Assembly: GCF_913773995.1 (NCBI RefSeq)
Contig: NZ_CAJYES010000005.1
Location: forward strand, 1 to 33,807
DNA length: 33,807 nt
Reading direction: 5' to 3'
DNA from: an uncultured Pseudacidovorax sp.
GTDB lineage: Bacteria; Pseudomonadota; Gammaproteobacteria; Burkholderiales; Burkholderiaceae_C
Shown here in pieces: positions 23,353 to 32,473 of this stretch (position 1 is its first letter; each line of letters opens with the position of its first letter). A model generated the notes under the pieces. The model was not told the origin of the DNA. It did not search any database and saw only the letters and a list, made by a program, of their open reading frames with translations. A program made the translations under genes and the position numbers.

Positions 23353-24150
23353 ATGCACGACATCGCCGCCACGCCGCCCGACCTCTTCGACGCCGAGCGC
23401 CAGGCGCTGGCCGCCGCCCGCGCCGTGCACGCGGCGGGCGCGGGCGATGCCATGGCCGCCCACGCCGCCCTGGGCGAGCTGCTGGCGAGCTACGACCGGC
23501 TGCTGCGCGAGACGCGTCGCCTGGTCCGCCGCAGCGACCGGGCCGAGCTGGAGATGACCCGCCTCAACCAGCGTCTGCAGGACCTGGCCGGTGAGCTCGA
23601 GTACCGCGCCACGCACGATCCGCTGACCGGCGTGCTCAACCGCGCCGCCATCATCGACGTGGCCAACCGTCAGTTCCTCAGCCACGACCTGGCGCTGGTG
23701 GTGCTGGACATCGACCACTTCAAGCGCGTCAACGACAGCTTCGGCCATCCCGCCGGCGACCAGGTGATCCTCGGCGTGGTGGATTGCCTGCAGCATGCCG
23801 CGCCCCCCGGGGCCCAGATCGGCCGGGTCGGCGGGGAGGAGTTCACCGTGGTGCTGCCGGGCTGGTCGATGGAGCGCACCGCGCAGATCGCCCAGCTGGT
23901 GCGCCGCGCCATCGAGGGTCGCGACTTCGCCCTGCCCGATGGCAGCCGCGTCACGGCGAGTTTCGGCGTGAGCTGGATGCCACGCGGGGCCTGCTTCGAC
24001 CTGGCCTACGCCCTGGCCGACGAGGCGCTCTATGCCGCCAAGCGCGGCGGGCGCAACCAGGTGGCCCGCGCCGCCGGCCCGGGGCTTTCGGCCGGCGCAG
24101 CGGAAGCTTCGCCCGCGCGCCTTGTCGCCGCACAGGCGTCCGGCGCATGA
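23353..24150 (+). CDS. siaD: SiaD-like diguanylate cyclase (GGEEF)
   Basis: 265 residues, matching the length of SiaD. The N-terminal 85 residues are helical with a coiled-coil stretch (ASYDRLLRETRRLVRRSDRAELEMTRLN, in two parts), which in Pseudomonas SiaD is the contact for SiaC. The GGDEF domain follows: THDPLTGVLNR, Asp119/Asp121 in VLDIDHFKRVND, and an intact GGEEF at 160-164. The product inhibition site RxxD that normally sits nine residues before GGEEF is absent (PPGA). The enzyme should make c-di-GMP from GTP. The gene lies 22 nt after siaC and its stop overlaps the start of the next gene (ATGA). Confidence 0.88.
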   Translation: MHDIAATPPDLFDAERQALAAARAVHAAGAGDAMAAHAALGELLASYDRLLRETRRLVRRSDRAELEMTRLNQRLQDLAGELEYRATHDPLTGVLNRAAIIDVANRQFLSHDLALVVLDIDHFKRVNDSFGHPAGDQVILGVVDCLQHAAPPGAQIGRVGGEEFTVVLPGWSMERTAQIAQLVRRAIEGRDFALPDGSRVTASFGVSWMPRGACFDLAYALADEALYAAKRGGRNQVARAAGPGLSAGAAEASPARLVAAQASGA

Positions 24151-25928
24151 CCCAAACCCTTGTTCTCGGCCGGCCGAAGAAGGCCCGCGCGCAAGAGTGC
24201 GACGACGCCGGTGGGCCCCCACCCGATGTGCACGCCGCTGTTCGGCTGGCGCTGGCCGAGACCGATGTGCGGCGCTTCGCCCTGGGCGCGCTGGAGCAGC
24301 TGGCCCTGCTGCTGGATGTGCCCTGGCAGGGACTGGTCTGCGCTGCGCCGGATGGCCGCCCCGGTGAGGCGCGGGTGCTCGCCGCCCAGGGGCGCTATGC
24401 GCATTGGCTGGAGCGGCCTCTGACCCAACTGCCCGAGCCGCTGCTGCGCACGCTGCTGGCCGATGCGCTGACCCGCGGCACCAGCGTGCAGGACGCCACG
24501 GGTCGCATGGCGCTTTTCATCGGCCGTCCGGGCACGGGCGGCATGGTCGTGCTCCTGGATGCGCCCGGCGCATCCGCCGCCAGGCGGCCGGACTGGCGCC
24601 TGCTCGATGCCTTCTGCGCCAACCTGGGCCTGCTGCTGCACAGCCGCGGCCTGCTGGAGCGGCTGCACGAGCAGGCCTACAAGGATCCGTTGCTGTCACT
24701 GCCCAACCGCGCCCGCTTCATCGAGAAGGTGGACGAGTGCGTGAACCGCGGCCTGCAGGGCCACATCCTGGCGCTCGTCGACATCGACGACTTCAGCGCC
24801 ACCAACGACGTGATGGGCCATCGCTTCGGCGACCGCCTGCTGGAGGTCGTGGCCCGCCGCCTGGGCGATGCCCTGCCGCCCGGCGTGCTGCTGGCGCGGG
24901 TGGGCGCCGACACCTTCGGTGTGCTGGGCCCGGTGGGCCAGGTGGCGCCGCAGCGTCTGCTGGACAGCGTGGGGCAGCCGCTGGCGGTGGAGGCCGTACC
25001 GCACAAGGTGTCGCTCACCTGCGGCTGGGTGCTGCTGGGCGAAGGCGGCGGCAGCGGCGTGGACCAGGTCAAGGACGCGACCATCGCGCTCAAGCGGGCC
25101 AAGCGCGACCACCGCGGCCAGCACCTGCAGTACCTGGCGCACATGGGGGCCGAAGCCCGTGCCCGTGCCCTGCTGCTGTCGGACCTGCGCGCCGCCATCG
25201 AGCGCCAGCAGCTTTTTCTGGTCTATCAGCCGCAGCTGGATCTGCGCACCGGTGCCCTCATCGGCCTGGAGGCCCTGCTGCGCTGGCGCTGCGAGGACGG
25301 CCGCTTCATCCCGCCGGCCCAGTTCATCCCGGTCGCCGAGCATTCCGGGCTGATCGTGGCCCTGGGCGAATGGGTGCTGGCGACGGCCTGCCGCACCATG
25401 CGCGAGCTGCTGGATGCCGGTCGCGCACCACTGCGCATGGCGGTCAACGTGTCGATGGCGCAACTGCAGGACGCCGGCTTCGCCGCCACCGCGCGCCGCG
25501 CGCTGGCCGAAGCGGGCATCGAAGCGCGACACCTGGAGCTGGAGATCACCGAATCGGTGGCGGTGCTGCCCACCGACTTCCTGGAGGCCACGCTGCAGAC
25601 GCTGCGTGCCGAGGGGGTCTCCATCGCCATCGACGACTTCGGCACCGGCTATTCCTCGCTCAGCTACCTGGAGCGCCTGCCGCTGGACCGCATCAAGATC
25701 GACCGCAGCTTCGTGCGCCAGCTGGGCGAGCCGCGCGGCGCGCGCATTGCGGAGATGGTGGCCCAGCTCGGCCGCCGGTTGGGCCTGGCGGTGCTGGCCG
25801 AGGGCATCGAGGACGAGGTCGCCTGCGGCGCGCTGCAGGCCATGGGCTGTCACGAGGGACAGGGCTTCCACCTGGCGATGCCGATGGACAAGGCGGCCCT
25901 GGACGGCTGGCTGCAGGCGCGGGCCTGA
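24147..25928 (+). CDS. DUF3369-GGDEF(degenerate)-EAL protein, likely c-di-GMP phosphodiesterase
   Basis: 593 residues. Residues about 25-165 resemble DUF3369 (VRRFALGALEQLALLLDVPWQGLVCA). A GGDEF-like domain (about 175-335) keeps DPLLSLPNRARF and the VDIDDF metal site, but the signature reads GADTF (253-257), so cyclase activity is unlikely. The EAL domain (about 345-590) looks active: EALLRW with Glu375, NVSMAQL, ELEITES, the loop-6 motif DDFGTGYSSL (496-505), KIDRSFV and AEGIE with Glu552. It should hydrolyse c-di-GMP, with the GGDEF part possibly sensing GTP. The ATG overlaps the siaD stop by 4 nt, so cyclase and hydrolase are translationally coupled. No membrane segment. Confidence 0.88.
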   Translation: MTQTLVLGRPKKARAQECDDAGGPPPDVHAAVRLALAETDVRRFALGALEQLALLLDVPWQGLVCAAPDGRPGEARVLAAQGRYAHWLERPLTQLPEPLLRTLLADALTRGTSVQDATGRMALFIGRPGTGGMVVLLDAPGASAARRPDWRLLDAFCANLGLLLHSRGLLERLHEQAYKDPLLSLPNRARFIEKVDECVNRGLQGHILALVDIDDFSATNDVMGHRFGDRLLEVVARRLGDALPPGVLLARVGADTFGVLGPVGQVAPQRLLDSVGQPLAVEAVPHKVSLTCGWVLLGEGGGSGVDQVKDATIALKRAKRDHRGQHLQYLAHMGAEARARALLLSDLRAAIERQQLFLVYQPQLDLRTGALIGLEALLRWRCEDGRFIPPAQFIPVAEHSGLIVALGEWVLATACRTMRELLDAGRAPLRMAVNVSMAQLQDAGFAATARRALAEAGIEARHLELEITESVAVLPTDFLEATLQTLRAEGVSIAIDDFGTGYSSLSYLERLPLDRIKIDRSFVRQLGEPRGARIAEMVAQLGRRLGLAVLAEGIEDEVACGALQAMGCHEGQGFHLAMPMDKAALDGWLQARA

Positions 25929-25963
25929 GGTCGGCGCACCGGCATTCCTGCCGTGCTGGCTCC

Positions 25964-25998
25964 GGGTTGCGGGTTGCGGGCTGCGGGCTGCGGGCTGC
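25964..25998. repeat. Five tandem 7-bp units, GGGYTGC
   Basis: Two GGGTTGC units are followed by three GGGCTGC units without gaps. The tract lies between the EAL gene and the convergent gap terminator. Confidence 0.85.
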
Positions 25999-26020
25999 GG
26001 CGCAAGGGTGACCCGCAAAG

Positions 26021-26045
26021 AAAAAAGCGCGCCGTGGGGCGCGCT
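26021..26045 (-). terminator. Rho-independent terminator of gap
   Basis: On the minus strand, AGCGCGCC (26045-26038) pairs with GGCGCGCT (26033-26026) around a 4-nt loop and is followed by TTTTTT (the plus-strand A run at 26021-26026). It lies about 50 bp after the gap stop codon. Confidence 0.88.
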
Positions 26046-26094
26046 CTTCATCGGGGCTCGAAAGCCGGGGCCGCGGTAGCGGCCCGGTGTGGCC

Positions 26095-27114
<1,020 letters not shown>

Positions 27115-27678
27115 TCAGTTTGGAAAAACGCGCAGCTCCGAGGCCAGGAGGCCCAGGAGCGCCATGTCGTGGAAACGGTTGTCCCAGAAGGCCGCCTCCC
27201 GCAATCTTCCCTCGATCCGAAAGCCCAGGTACTGGGCCAGGCGCAAGGAAGCGGCATTGTCGGGGTGGATGAGGGCGTCGACGCGGTGGATGCCCTGGGT
27301 CTGGAAGGCCCAGCCGAGCACGGCCACCAGGGCCTCACGCATGTAGCCCTGCTGCCAGGCGCTGCGGGCCAGTTCGTAGCCCAGCGTGCAGCGGTGCCAG
27401 CGTGGGTCCCAGTTGAACAGGCCGCAGGTGCCCAGCATCGTTCCGCCGCTGCGGGACTCCAGCGCCCAGCGGAACACCGGCGGACCGTACTGCCAGCCCG
27501 CCCTGCAGCGGGCGATGAAGTCGTGCGCCGTCGCCTCGGTGTCCAGCGGCGCCGCGCCCCAGTGGCGCATGGCGTCGTGATCGCGGTGCATCGCCGCCAT
27601 GGCGGATGCATCGGCATGCGCCAGTTCACGAAGGATGAGCCGTTCCGTCTTCAGTTCTGGAAAGGCGGGGAGGCTCAT
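27115..27678 (-). CDS. GNAT-family N-acetyltransferase (RimJ/RimL type)
   Basis: 187 residues. The order of GNAT motifs is clear: LKTERLILRELAHADASAM at the start, a GTCGLFNWDPRWHRCTLGYELARSAWQQGYMREAL segment (in parts) that carries the acetyl-CoA loop as QQGYMREA, and HPDNAASLRLAQYLGFRIEGRLR near the end. The family acetylates protein N-termini or small amines; the substrate is unknown. It lies between tkt (stop 17 nt upstream) and gap (21 nt downstream) on the same strand, so it should be co-expressed with central carbon metabolism genes. The start is ATG 27678; a longer frame runs antisense-like into tkt. Confidence 0.88.
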   Translation of the reverse strand: MSLPAFPELKTERLILRELAHADASAMAAMHRDHDAMRHWGAAPLDTEATAHDFIARCRAGWQYGPPVFRWALESRSGGTMLGTCGLFNWDPRWHRCTLGYELARSAWQQGYMREALVAVLGWAFQTQGIHRVDALIHPDNAASLRLAQYLGFRIEGRLREAAFWDNRFHDMALLGLLASELRVFPN

Positions 27679-27695
27679 CGGCGGGAGGCTGCTCT

Positions 27696-29729
27696 TCAGC
27701 CCTTGAGCACGGCCTGCACGGTGGCGGCCACGTTCTCGGGCGTGAAACCGAAGTGCTTGAACAGCACGCCGGCCGGTGCCGATTCGCCGTAGCTGTCGAT
27801 GCCCACCACGGCATCCACACCATACTTCCACCAGCCGCCGGTGCTGCCCATTTCGACCGCGACGCGCGGCAGGCCCTTGGGCAGCACGGACTTCTTGTAC
27901 TTGACGTCCTGGCGGTCGAAGGTGGTGGTGCTGGGCATGGAGACCACGCGCACCGGGATCTTGCGGGCGGCCAGCAACTCCTGCGCGGCCAGCGCCAGTT
28001 GCACCTCGGAGCCGGTGGCGATGATCACCGCCTTGGCCTTCTTCTTGAGGCCCACGCGCGAGGGCTCGGCCAGCACGTAGGCGCCACGGCTGATGTCGGC
28101 CAGCTCGTCCTTGGGCGCGTAGTTCAGGTTCTGGCGCGACAGCAGCAGCGCCGTGGGCTGCGTCCTGTTGCGCAGCGCGCAGGCCCAGGCCACCACCGTT
28201 TCGGTGGTGTCACCCGGACGCCATACATCGAGGTTGGGGATCAGGCGCAGGCTGGCCGCATGCTCGATCGACTGGTGCGTGGGGCCGTCCTCGCCCAGGC
28301 CGATGGAGTCGTGCGTGAACACATGGATCACCCGCTGCTTCATCAGCGCCGCCATGCGGATGGCGTTGCGGCTGTAGTCGCTGAAGGTCAGGAAGGTGCC
28401 GCCGTAGGGGATGAAGCCGCCGTGCAGCGCCACGCCGTTCATGATGGCGGCCATGCCGAACTCTCGCACGCCGTAGTTGATGTGGCGGCCGATGCGGCCG
28501 TCCTCGGTGCGCACCACGGTGCCGTCGGCGGCGAAGCGCAGGTCGGGCGTGGCGGCGGTCTTGGTCAGGTTGGAGCCGGTCAGGTCGGCGCTGCCGCCGA
28601 GAAGTTCGGGCAGCTGCACCGTCAGCGTCTCCAGCGCCAGCTGGCTGGCCTTGCGGCTGGCCACGGTCTCGGCCTTGGTGTGGGCGGCCAGCACGGCGTC
28701 GACCACCACCTGGTCGAAGGCGGCGGGCAGCTCGCCCTTCATGCGGCGCTCGAAAGCGGCGGCCAGATCGGGGAAGGCCTGCGCGTAGGCGGCGAACTTC
28801 TCGCTCCAGGCGGCTTCGGCGGCCGCGCCCTTGGCCTTGGCGTCCCAGTCCTGGTAGACGGCCTCGGGCAGCTCGAAGGGGGCGTGTTCCCAGCCCAGGG
28901 CCGAGCGGGTCAAGCCGATCTCGTCGGCGCCCAGCGGCTCGCCGTGCGCCTTGGCGGTACCGCCCCGGTTGGGGCTGCCCTTGCCGATCTGCGTCTTGCA
29001 GACCACGAGGGTCGGCTTGCTGCCCTCGCCCGTCTTGGCCTGGGCGATGGCGGCGGAGACGGCGACGGCGTCATGGCCGTCCACCGGGCCGATCACGTTC
29101 CAGCCGCAGGCCTCGAAGCGCTTGGGTGTGTCGTCGATGAACCAGGGCGCGACCTTGCCGTCGATGCTGATGCCGTTGTCGTCGTACAGGGCGATCAGCT
29201 TGCCCAGCTTCCAGGCGCCTGCCAGGGCCACGGCCTCGTGGCTGATGCCTTCCATCAGGCAGCCGTCGCCCAGGAAGGCGTAGGTGTGGTGGTCCACGAT
29301 GGCATGGCCGTCGCGGTTGAACTCGGCGGCCAGCAGCTTCTCGGCCAGCGCGAAGCCCACGGCGTTGGTGATGCCCTGGCCCAGCGGGCCGGTGGTGGTC
29401 TCGACGCCGGGGGTGATGCCCACCTCGGGGTGGCCGGCGGTGCGGCTGTGCAGCTGGCGGAAGTTCTTCAGTTCCTCGATGGGGAGGTCGTAGCCCGTCA
29501 GGTGCAGCAGGGCATAGATCAGCATCGAGGCATGCCCATTGGAGAGCACGAAGCGGTCGCGGTCGGCCCAGTGCGGGTTGGCCGGGTTGTGCTTGAGGTG
29601 CTCACCCCAGAGGGCCGCCGCCATGTCGGCCATGCCCATCGGGGCGCCGGGATGCCCGGAGTTGGCTTGCTGGACGGCGTCCATCGCCAACGCGCGGATC
29701 GCGTTGGCCATCAGGGCTTGGTTGGCCAT
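27696..29729 (-). CDS. tkt: Transketolase
   Basis: 677 residues, full length. Conserved signatures are present: [13 protein letters not shown] with His26, the thiamine diphosphate motif starting [25 protein letters not shown], and GVREFGM with the catalytic Glu. The enzyme moves two-carbon units in the pentose phosphate pathway (and the Calvin cycle if present). The gene is first in the tkt-GNAT-gap operon and is divergent from speD across about 200 bp. No strong Shine-Dalgarno was seen. Confidence 0.97.
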   Translation of the reverse strand: MANQALMANAIRALAMDAVQQANSGHPGAPMGMADMAAALWGEHLKHNPANPHWADRDRFVLSNGHASMLIYALLHLTGYDLPIEELKNFRQLHSRTAGHPEVGITPGVETTTGPLGQGITNAVGFALAEKLLAAEFNRDGHAIVDHHTYAFLGDGCLMEGISHEAVALAGAWKLGKLIALYDDNGISIDGKVAPWFIDDTPKRFEACGWNVIGPVDGHDAVAVSAAIAQAKTGEGSKPTLVVCKTQIGKGSPNRGGTAKAHGEPLGADEIGLTRSALGWEHAPFELPEAVYQDWDAKAKGAAAEAAWSEKFAAYAQAFPDLAAAFERRMKGELPAAFDQVVVDAVLAAHTKAETVASRKASQLALETLTVQLPELLGGSADLTGSNLTKTAATPDLRFAADGTVVRTEDGRIGRHINYGVREFGMAAIMNGVALHGGFIPYGGTFLTFSDYSRNAIRMAALMKQRVIHVFTHDSIGLGEDGPTHQSIEHAASLRLIPNLDVWRPGDTTETVVAWACALRNRTQPTALLLSRQNLNYAPKDELADISRGAYVLAEPSRVGLKKKAKAVIIATGSEVQLALAAQELLAARKIPVRVVSMPSTTTFDRQDVKYKKSVLPKGLPRVAVEMGSTGGWWKYGVDAVVGIDSYGESAPAGVLFKHFGFTPENVAATVQAVLKG

Positions 29730-29853
29730 GAGTAAAGGCTTTCGGGGGGATGAAGAGGGGAACCGGCGATTTTACCGATGCACGCTGCCGCGACCCTTCC
29801 AGACACCCGGCGCGGGCGACGGGCAGCGCTGTCATGGCCGATCCATGAGAAAT

Positions 29854-29864
29854 ATGTGTCACAT
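29854..29864. promoter_or_regulatory. Palindrome ATGTG-T-CACAT between tkt and speD
   Basis: A perfect 11-bp inverted repeat in an A/T-rich patch of the divergent region, 125 bp upstream of tkt and 62 bp upstream of speD. Possible operator; regulator unknown. Confidence 0.35.
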
Positions 29865-29873
29865 TTGTAAAGA

Positions 29874-29906
29874 AACCCCCCATATTGACTGCTGCAGTGG
29901 GGGGTT
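29874..29906. promoter_or_regulatory. Inverted repeat AACCCCCCA-N15-TGGGGGGTT upstream of speD
   Basis: Perfect 9-bp arms (29874-29882 and 29898-29906) enclose a 15-nt loop that contains CTGCAG and a TTGACT box. It ends 20 bp before the speD start. It could be an operator or, if transcribed, a leader hairpin. Confidence 0.5.
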
Positions 29907-29926
29907 GGACTGCTAGAGTGGCGCAC

Positions 29927-30316
29927 ATGCAGGGCCTGCACCTCACCGCCGACCTACACGATTGCCAGTGCGCCGACTTTTGGCTCACGGAAGGCACCAT
30001 CCTTCTCGAGTGCTTGACGCGCGTCGTTGCCGTCGCCAAGTTGAACGTGGTGGGCCAGGTGGCCCATCACTTCCCCGCGACGCCCATAGGCCGTGGCGGC
30101 GTGACGGTGGCGCTTCTGCTCGCGGAATCGCATGTGTGCATCCACACATGGCCCGAGCAGGGCAGCGTGACGCTCGATATCTACGTGTGCAATTTTGGCG
30201 GCGATCATTCCGATGCCGCGAAGGCGTTGCAGGAGGCGCTGATCGCCCTGTTCGCGCCACGGCACGTGGAGCGCAACATCCTGCACCGCGGCAGCATCAC
30301 TGGCCATCTGGTGTGA
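29927..30316 (+). CDS. speD: S-adenosylmethionine decarboxylase proenzyme
   Basis: 129 residues, the small class 1B bacterial type. Self-cleavage occurs between Glu67 and Ser68 in LLLAESHVCIHTWPE, making the pyruvoyl cofactor from Ser68. The other catalytic residues, His73 and Cys88 (IYVCNFGGD), are in place. The product, decarboxylated SAM, gives aminopropyl groups for spermidine. No spermidine synthase gene is adjacent. ATG 29927 is used; upstream non-ATG starts would place the start inside an inverted repeat. The stop overlaps the GTG start of the next gene by 4 nt. Confidence 0.95.
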   Translation: MQGLHLTADLHDCQCADFWLTEGTILLECLTRVVAVAKLNVVGQVAHHFPATPIGRGGVTVALLLAESHVCIHTWPEQGSVTLDIYVCNFGGDHSDAAKALQEALIALFAPRHVERNILHRGSITGHLV

Positions 30317-31050
30317 TTCCGGCCATGGTTCTCGCCGCTGGTCGCGGCGAGCGCATGCGGCCGCTGACGGACGGCACGCCCAAGCCCTTGCTCGAAGTCC
30401 GCGGCAAGCCGCTGATGCAGTGGCCCATGGAGGCGCTGGCGCGCGGCGGCTTCACCCGGCTGGTCGTCAACACGGCCTGGCTGGGCGAGCAGATCGCACA
30501 GCGCTTCGGTAGCGCCCCCCGCTGGGACGAGGGCCTCGTCTCGCATATCGCCTATTCGCACGAAGGCCGTGATTTCGGCGCGGCGCTGGAGACCGCGGGC
30601 GGCATCGCCCGCGCCCTGCCGCTGCTGGACACCGACCTCTTCTGGTGCCTGGCCGGCGATGTCTACACGCCCGACTTTCACTTCACGCAGGCCCAGGTGC
30701 AGTCCTTCGCCGACAGCGGCCGCCTGGCCCACCTGTGGCTGGTGCCCAATCCGCCGCACAACCCTCGCGGCGACTTCGGCATCGGCGAAGACGGCGCGGC
30801 CCTGAATCTGCCGCCCGACGACCCGGCGCCGCGTTTCACCTTCTCCACCATCGGTCTCTACCGCCGCGAACTTTTCGCGCCGCCCTGGTGCGGCATACCG
30901 CCCGGCAACCCGGCGGGCGTGAAGGCCGCGCTGGCGCCGCTGCTTCGGAGCGCCATGGACAATGGCCGCGTCAGTGCCCAGCTGCACACCGGCCGCTGGA
31001 CCGACGTCGGCACCCCCGAGCGCCTCGCCCAACTCAACACGCCGCCATGA
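30313..31050 (+). CDS. murU: N-acetylmuramate 1-phosphate uridylyltransferase-like nucleotidyltransferase
   Basis: 245 residues from GTG. The nucleotidyltransferase signature LAAGRGERMRPLTDGTPKPL starts four residues after the GTG, exactly as in MurU (family start MKAMILAAG). Further motifs are GKPLMQWPMEAL, WCLAGDVYTPD with the metal-binding Asp, and a C-terminal WTDVGTPERL. MurU makes UDP-MurNAc in the fosfomycin-insensitive peptidoglycan recycling route. Its usual partner AmgK is not in the window; the region upstream is speD. The GTG overlaps the speD stop (GTGA) and the stop overlaps pepP (ATGA). Confidence 0.82.
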   Translation: MIPAMVLAAGRGERMRPLTDGTPKPLLEVRGKPLMQWPMEALARGGFTRLVVNTAWLGEQIAQRFGSAPRWDEGLVSHIAYSHEGRDFGAALETAGGIARALPLLDTDLFWCLAGDVYTPDFHFTQAQVQSFADSGRLAHLWLVPNPPHNPRGDFGIGEDGAALNLPPDDPAPRFTFSTIGLYRRELFAPPWCGIPPGNPAGVKAALAPLLRSAMDNGRVSAQLHTGRWTDVGTPERLAQLNTPP

Positions 31051-32438
31051 ACGCCAGTCCTTCCCTCTACGCCGAGCGCCGGGCCCGCCTGGCCGCCCAA
31101 CTTGGTGCCGATGGCATCGCCCTCATCCCCACCGCGCCGGAGCGCCAGCGCAACCGCGACAGCGACTTTCCCTACCGGCACGACAGCTACTTCCATTACC
31201 TGACCGGCTTCACCGAGCCCAATGCCTGGCTGGTGGTCGATGCCGCGGGCCGCAGCACGCTGTTCTGCCAGCCCAAGGACCTGGAGCGGGAGATCTGGGA
31301 CGGCTACCGTCTGGGCCCCGAGGCCGCGCCCGAGCGCCTGGGCGTGCAGGAGGCCTTCTCCGTCGCCGAACTCGACAGCCGGCTGCCCAAGCTGCTCGAG
31401 AACCGGGCCACGGTCTGGTACCCCTTCGCCACCCATCCGGGCCTGGAAGTCCGTGTCGACGGCTGGCTGCAGAAGGTGCGCGCCCGCGTGCGCTTCGGCG
31501 CCCTGTGCCCCGAGCAGCAGCGCGACCTGTGCGGCCCGCTGGACGAGATGCGCTTGGTCAAGGACGCCTACGAGCAGGACGTGATGCGCCGCGCCAGCGA
31601 GATCAGCGCCCGTGCCCACATCCGCGCCATGCAGCTGAGCGCCCGCATGCTGCGCGAGGGTCGCGACGTGCGCGAGTACCAGCTCGACGCCGAGCTGCTG
31701 CATGAATTCCGCCTGGGCGGCTCGCAGTTTCCGGCCTACGGCTCCATCGTGGCGGCTGGCGCCAATGCCTGCGTGCTGCACTACCGGGCCGACGTGGCGC
31801 CGGTGCGCGCCGGCGAGCTGGTGCTGATCGATGCCGGCTGCGAGCTCGACAGCTATGCCAGCGACATTACCCGCACCTTCCCGGCCGATGGCAGGTTCAC
31901 CGGCCCGCAGCGCGCGCTCTACGACCTGGTGCTGGCCAGCCAGGATGCGGCGGTGGCCGCCACCAAGGCCGGCAACCGATTCAACGACCCCCACGAGGCC
32001 ACGGTGCGCGTGCTGTCGCAGGGCATGCTCGACCTGGGTCTGCTCGACGCCAACAAGGTCGGCAGCGTAGACGACGTGATCGAGCAGCGCGCCTACTTCC
32101 GCTACTACATGCACCGCACCGGCCATTGGCTGGGCATGGACGTGCACGACTGCGGCAGCTACGTGGAGCCCACGCAGGTGGGCGAGATCAGCGAGCGGCG
32201 CGACCCGCTCTCGGGCGAGGTGATCAAGAACCGCCCGAGCCGCATCCTCCAGCCCGGCATGGTGCTGACCATCGAGCCGGGCATCTACGTACGCGCCGCC
32301 GACGACGTGCCGGCGCAGTTCCACGACATCGGCATCCGCATCGAGGACGACGCCATCGTCACCGCCTCGGGCTGCGAGCTGATCACGCGCGGCGTGCCGG
32401 TGGACGGCGACGAGATCGAAGCGCTGATGCGCGGCTGA
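31047..32438 (+). CDS. pepP: Xaa-Pro aminopeptidase (aminopeptidase P)
   Basis: 463 residues. The N-terminal domain (RNRDSDFPYRHDSYFHYLTGF) and the C-terminal pita-bread metallopeptidase domain match PepP. All five Mn ligands are present: Asp262 (LIDAG), Asp273 (ASDITR), His360 (RTGHWLGMDVHD), Glu410 (TIEPGIY) and Glu433 (IRIEDD). It removes N-terminal residues followed by proline. The start overlaps the stop of murU by 4 nt, so the three genes speD-murU-pepP look like one transcript. Cytoplasmic. Confidence 0.95.
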   Translation: MNASPSLYAERRARLAAQLGADGIALIPTAPERQRNRDSDFPYRHDSYFHYLTGFTEPNAWLVVDAAGRSTLFCQPKDLEREIWDGYRLGPEAAPERLGVQEAFSVAELDSRLPKLLENRATVWYPFATHPGLEVRVDGWLQKVRARVRFGALCPEQQRDLCGPLDEMRLVKDAYEQDVMRRASEISARAHIRAMQLSARMLREGRDVREYQLDAELLHEFRLGGSQFPAYGSIVAAGANACVLHYRADVAPVRAGELVLIDAGCELDSYASDITRTFPADGRFTGPQRALYDLVLASQDAAVAATKAGNRFNDPHEATVRVLSQGMLDLGLLDANKVGSVDDVIEQRAYFRYYMHRTGHWLGMDVHDCGSYVEPTQVGEISERRDPLSGEVIKNRPSRILQPGMVLTIEPGIYVRAADDVPAQFHDIGIRIEDDAIVTASGCELITRGVPVDGDEIEALMRG

Positions 32439-32473
32439 GCGGGCGGCTCCTTGCGGCCCAGGCCGCCGGACGC

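Noticed and set aside
24900-24930. GADTF considered as a sequencing error or frameshift in a GGDEF motif
   Set aside because: The frame is intact through both domains and surrounding motifs are conserved, so natural degeneration is the simpler explanation.
27753-29735. 660-codon open frame on the plus strand opposite tkt
   Set aside because: It is antisense to a full-length transketolase. Its translation is Val/Gly/His/Ala-rich low complexity with no family similarity. It is a typical high-GC shadow.
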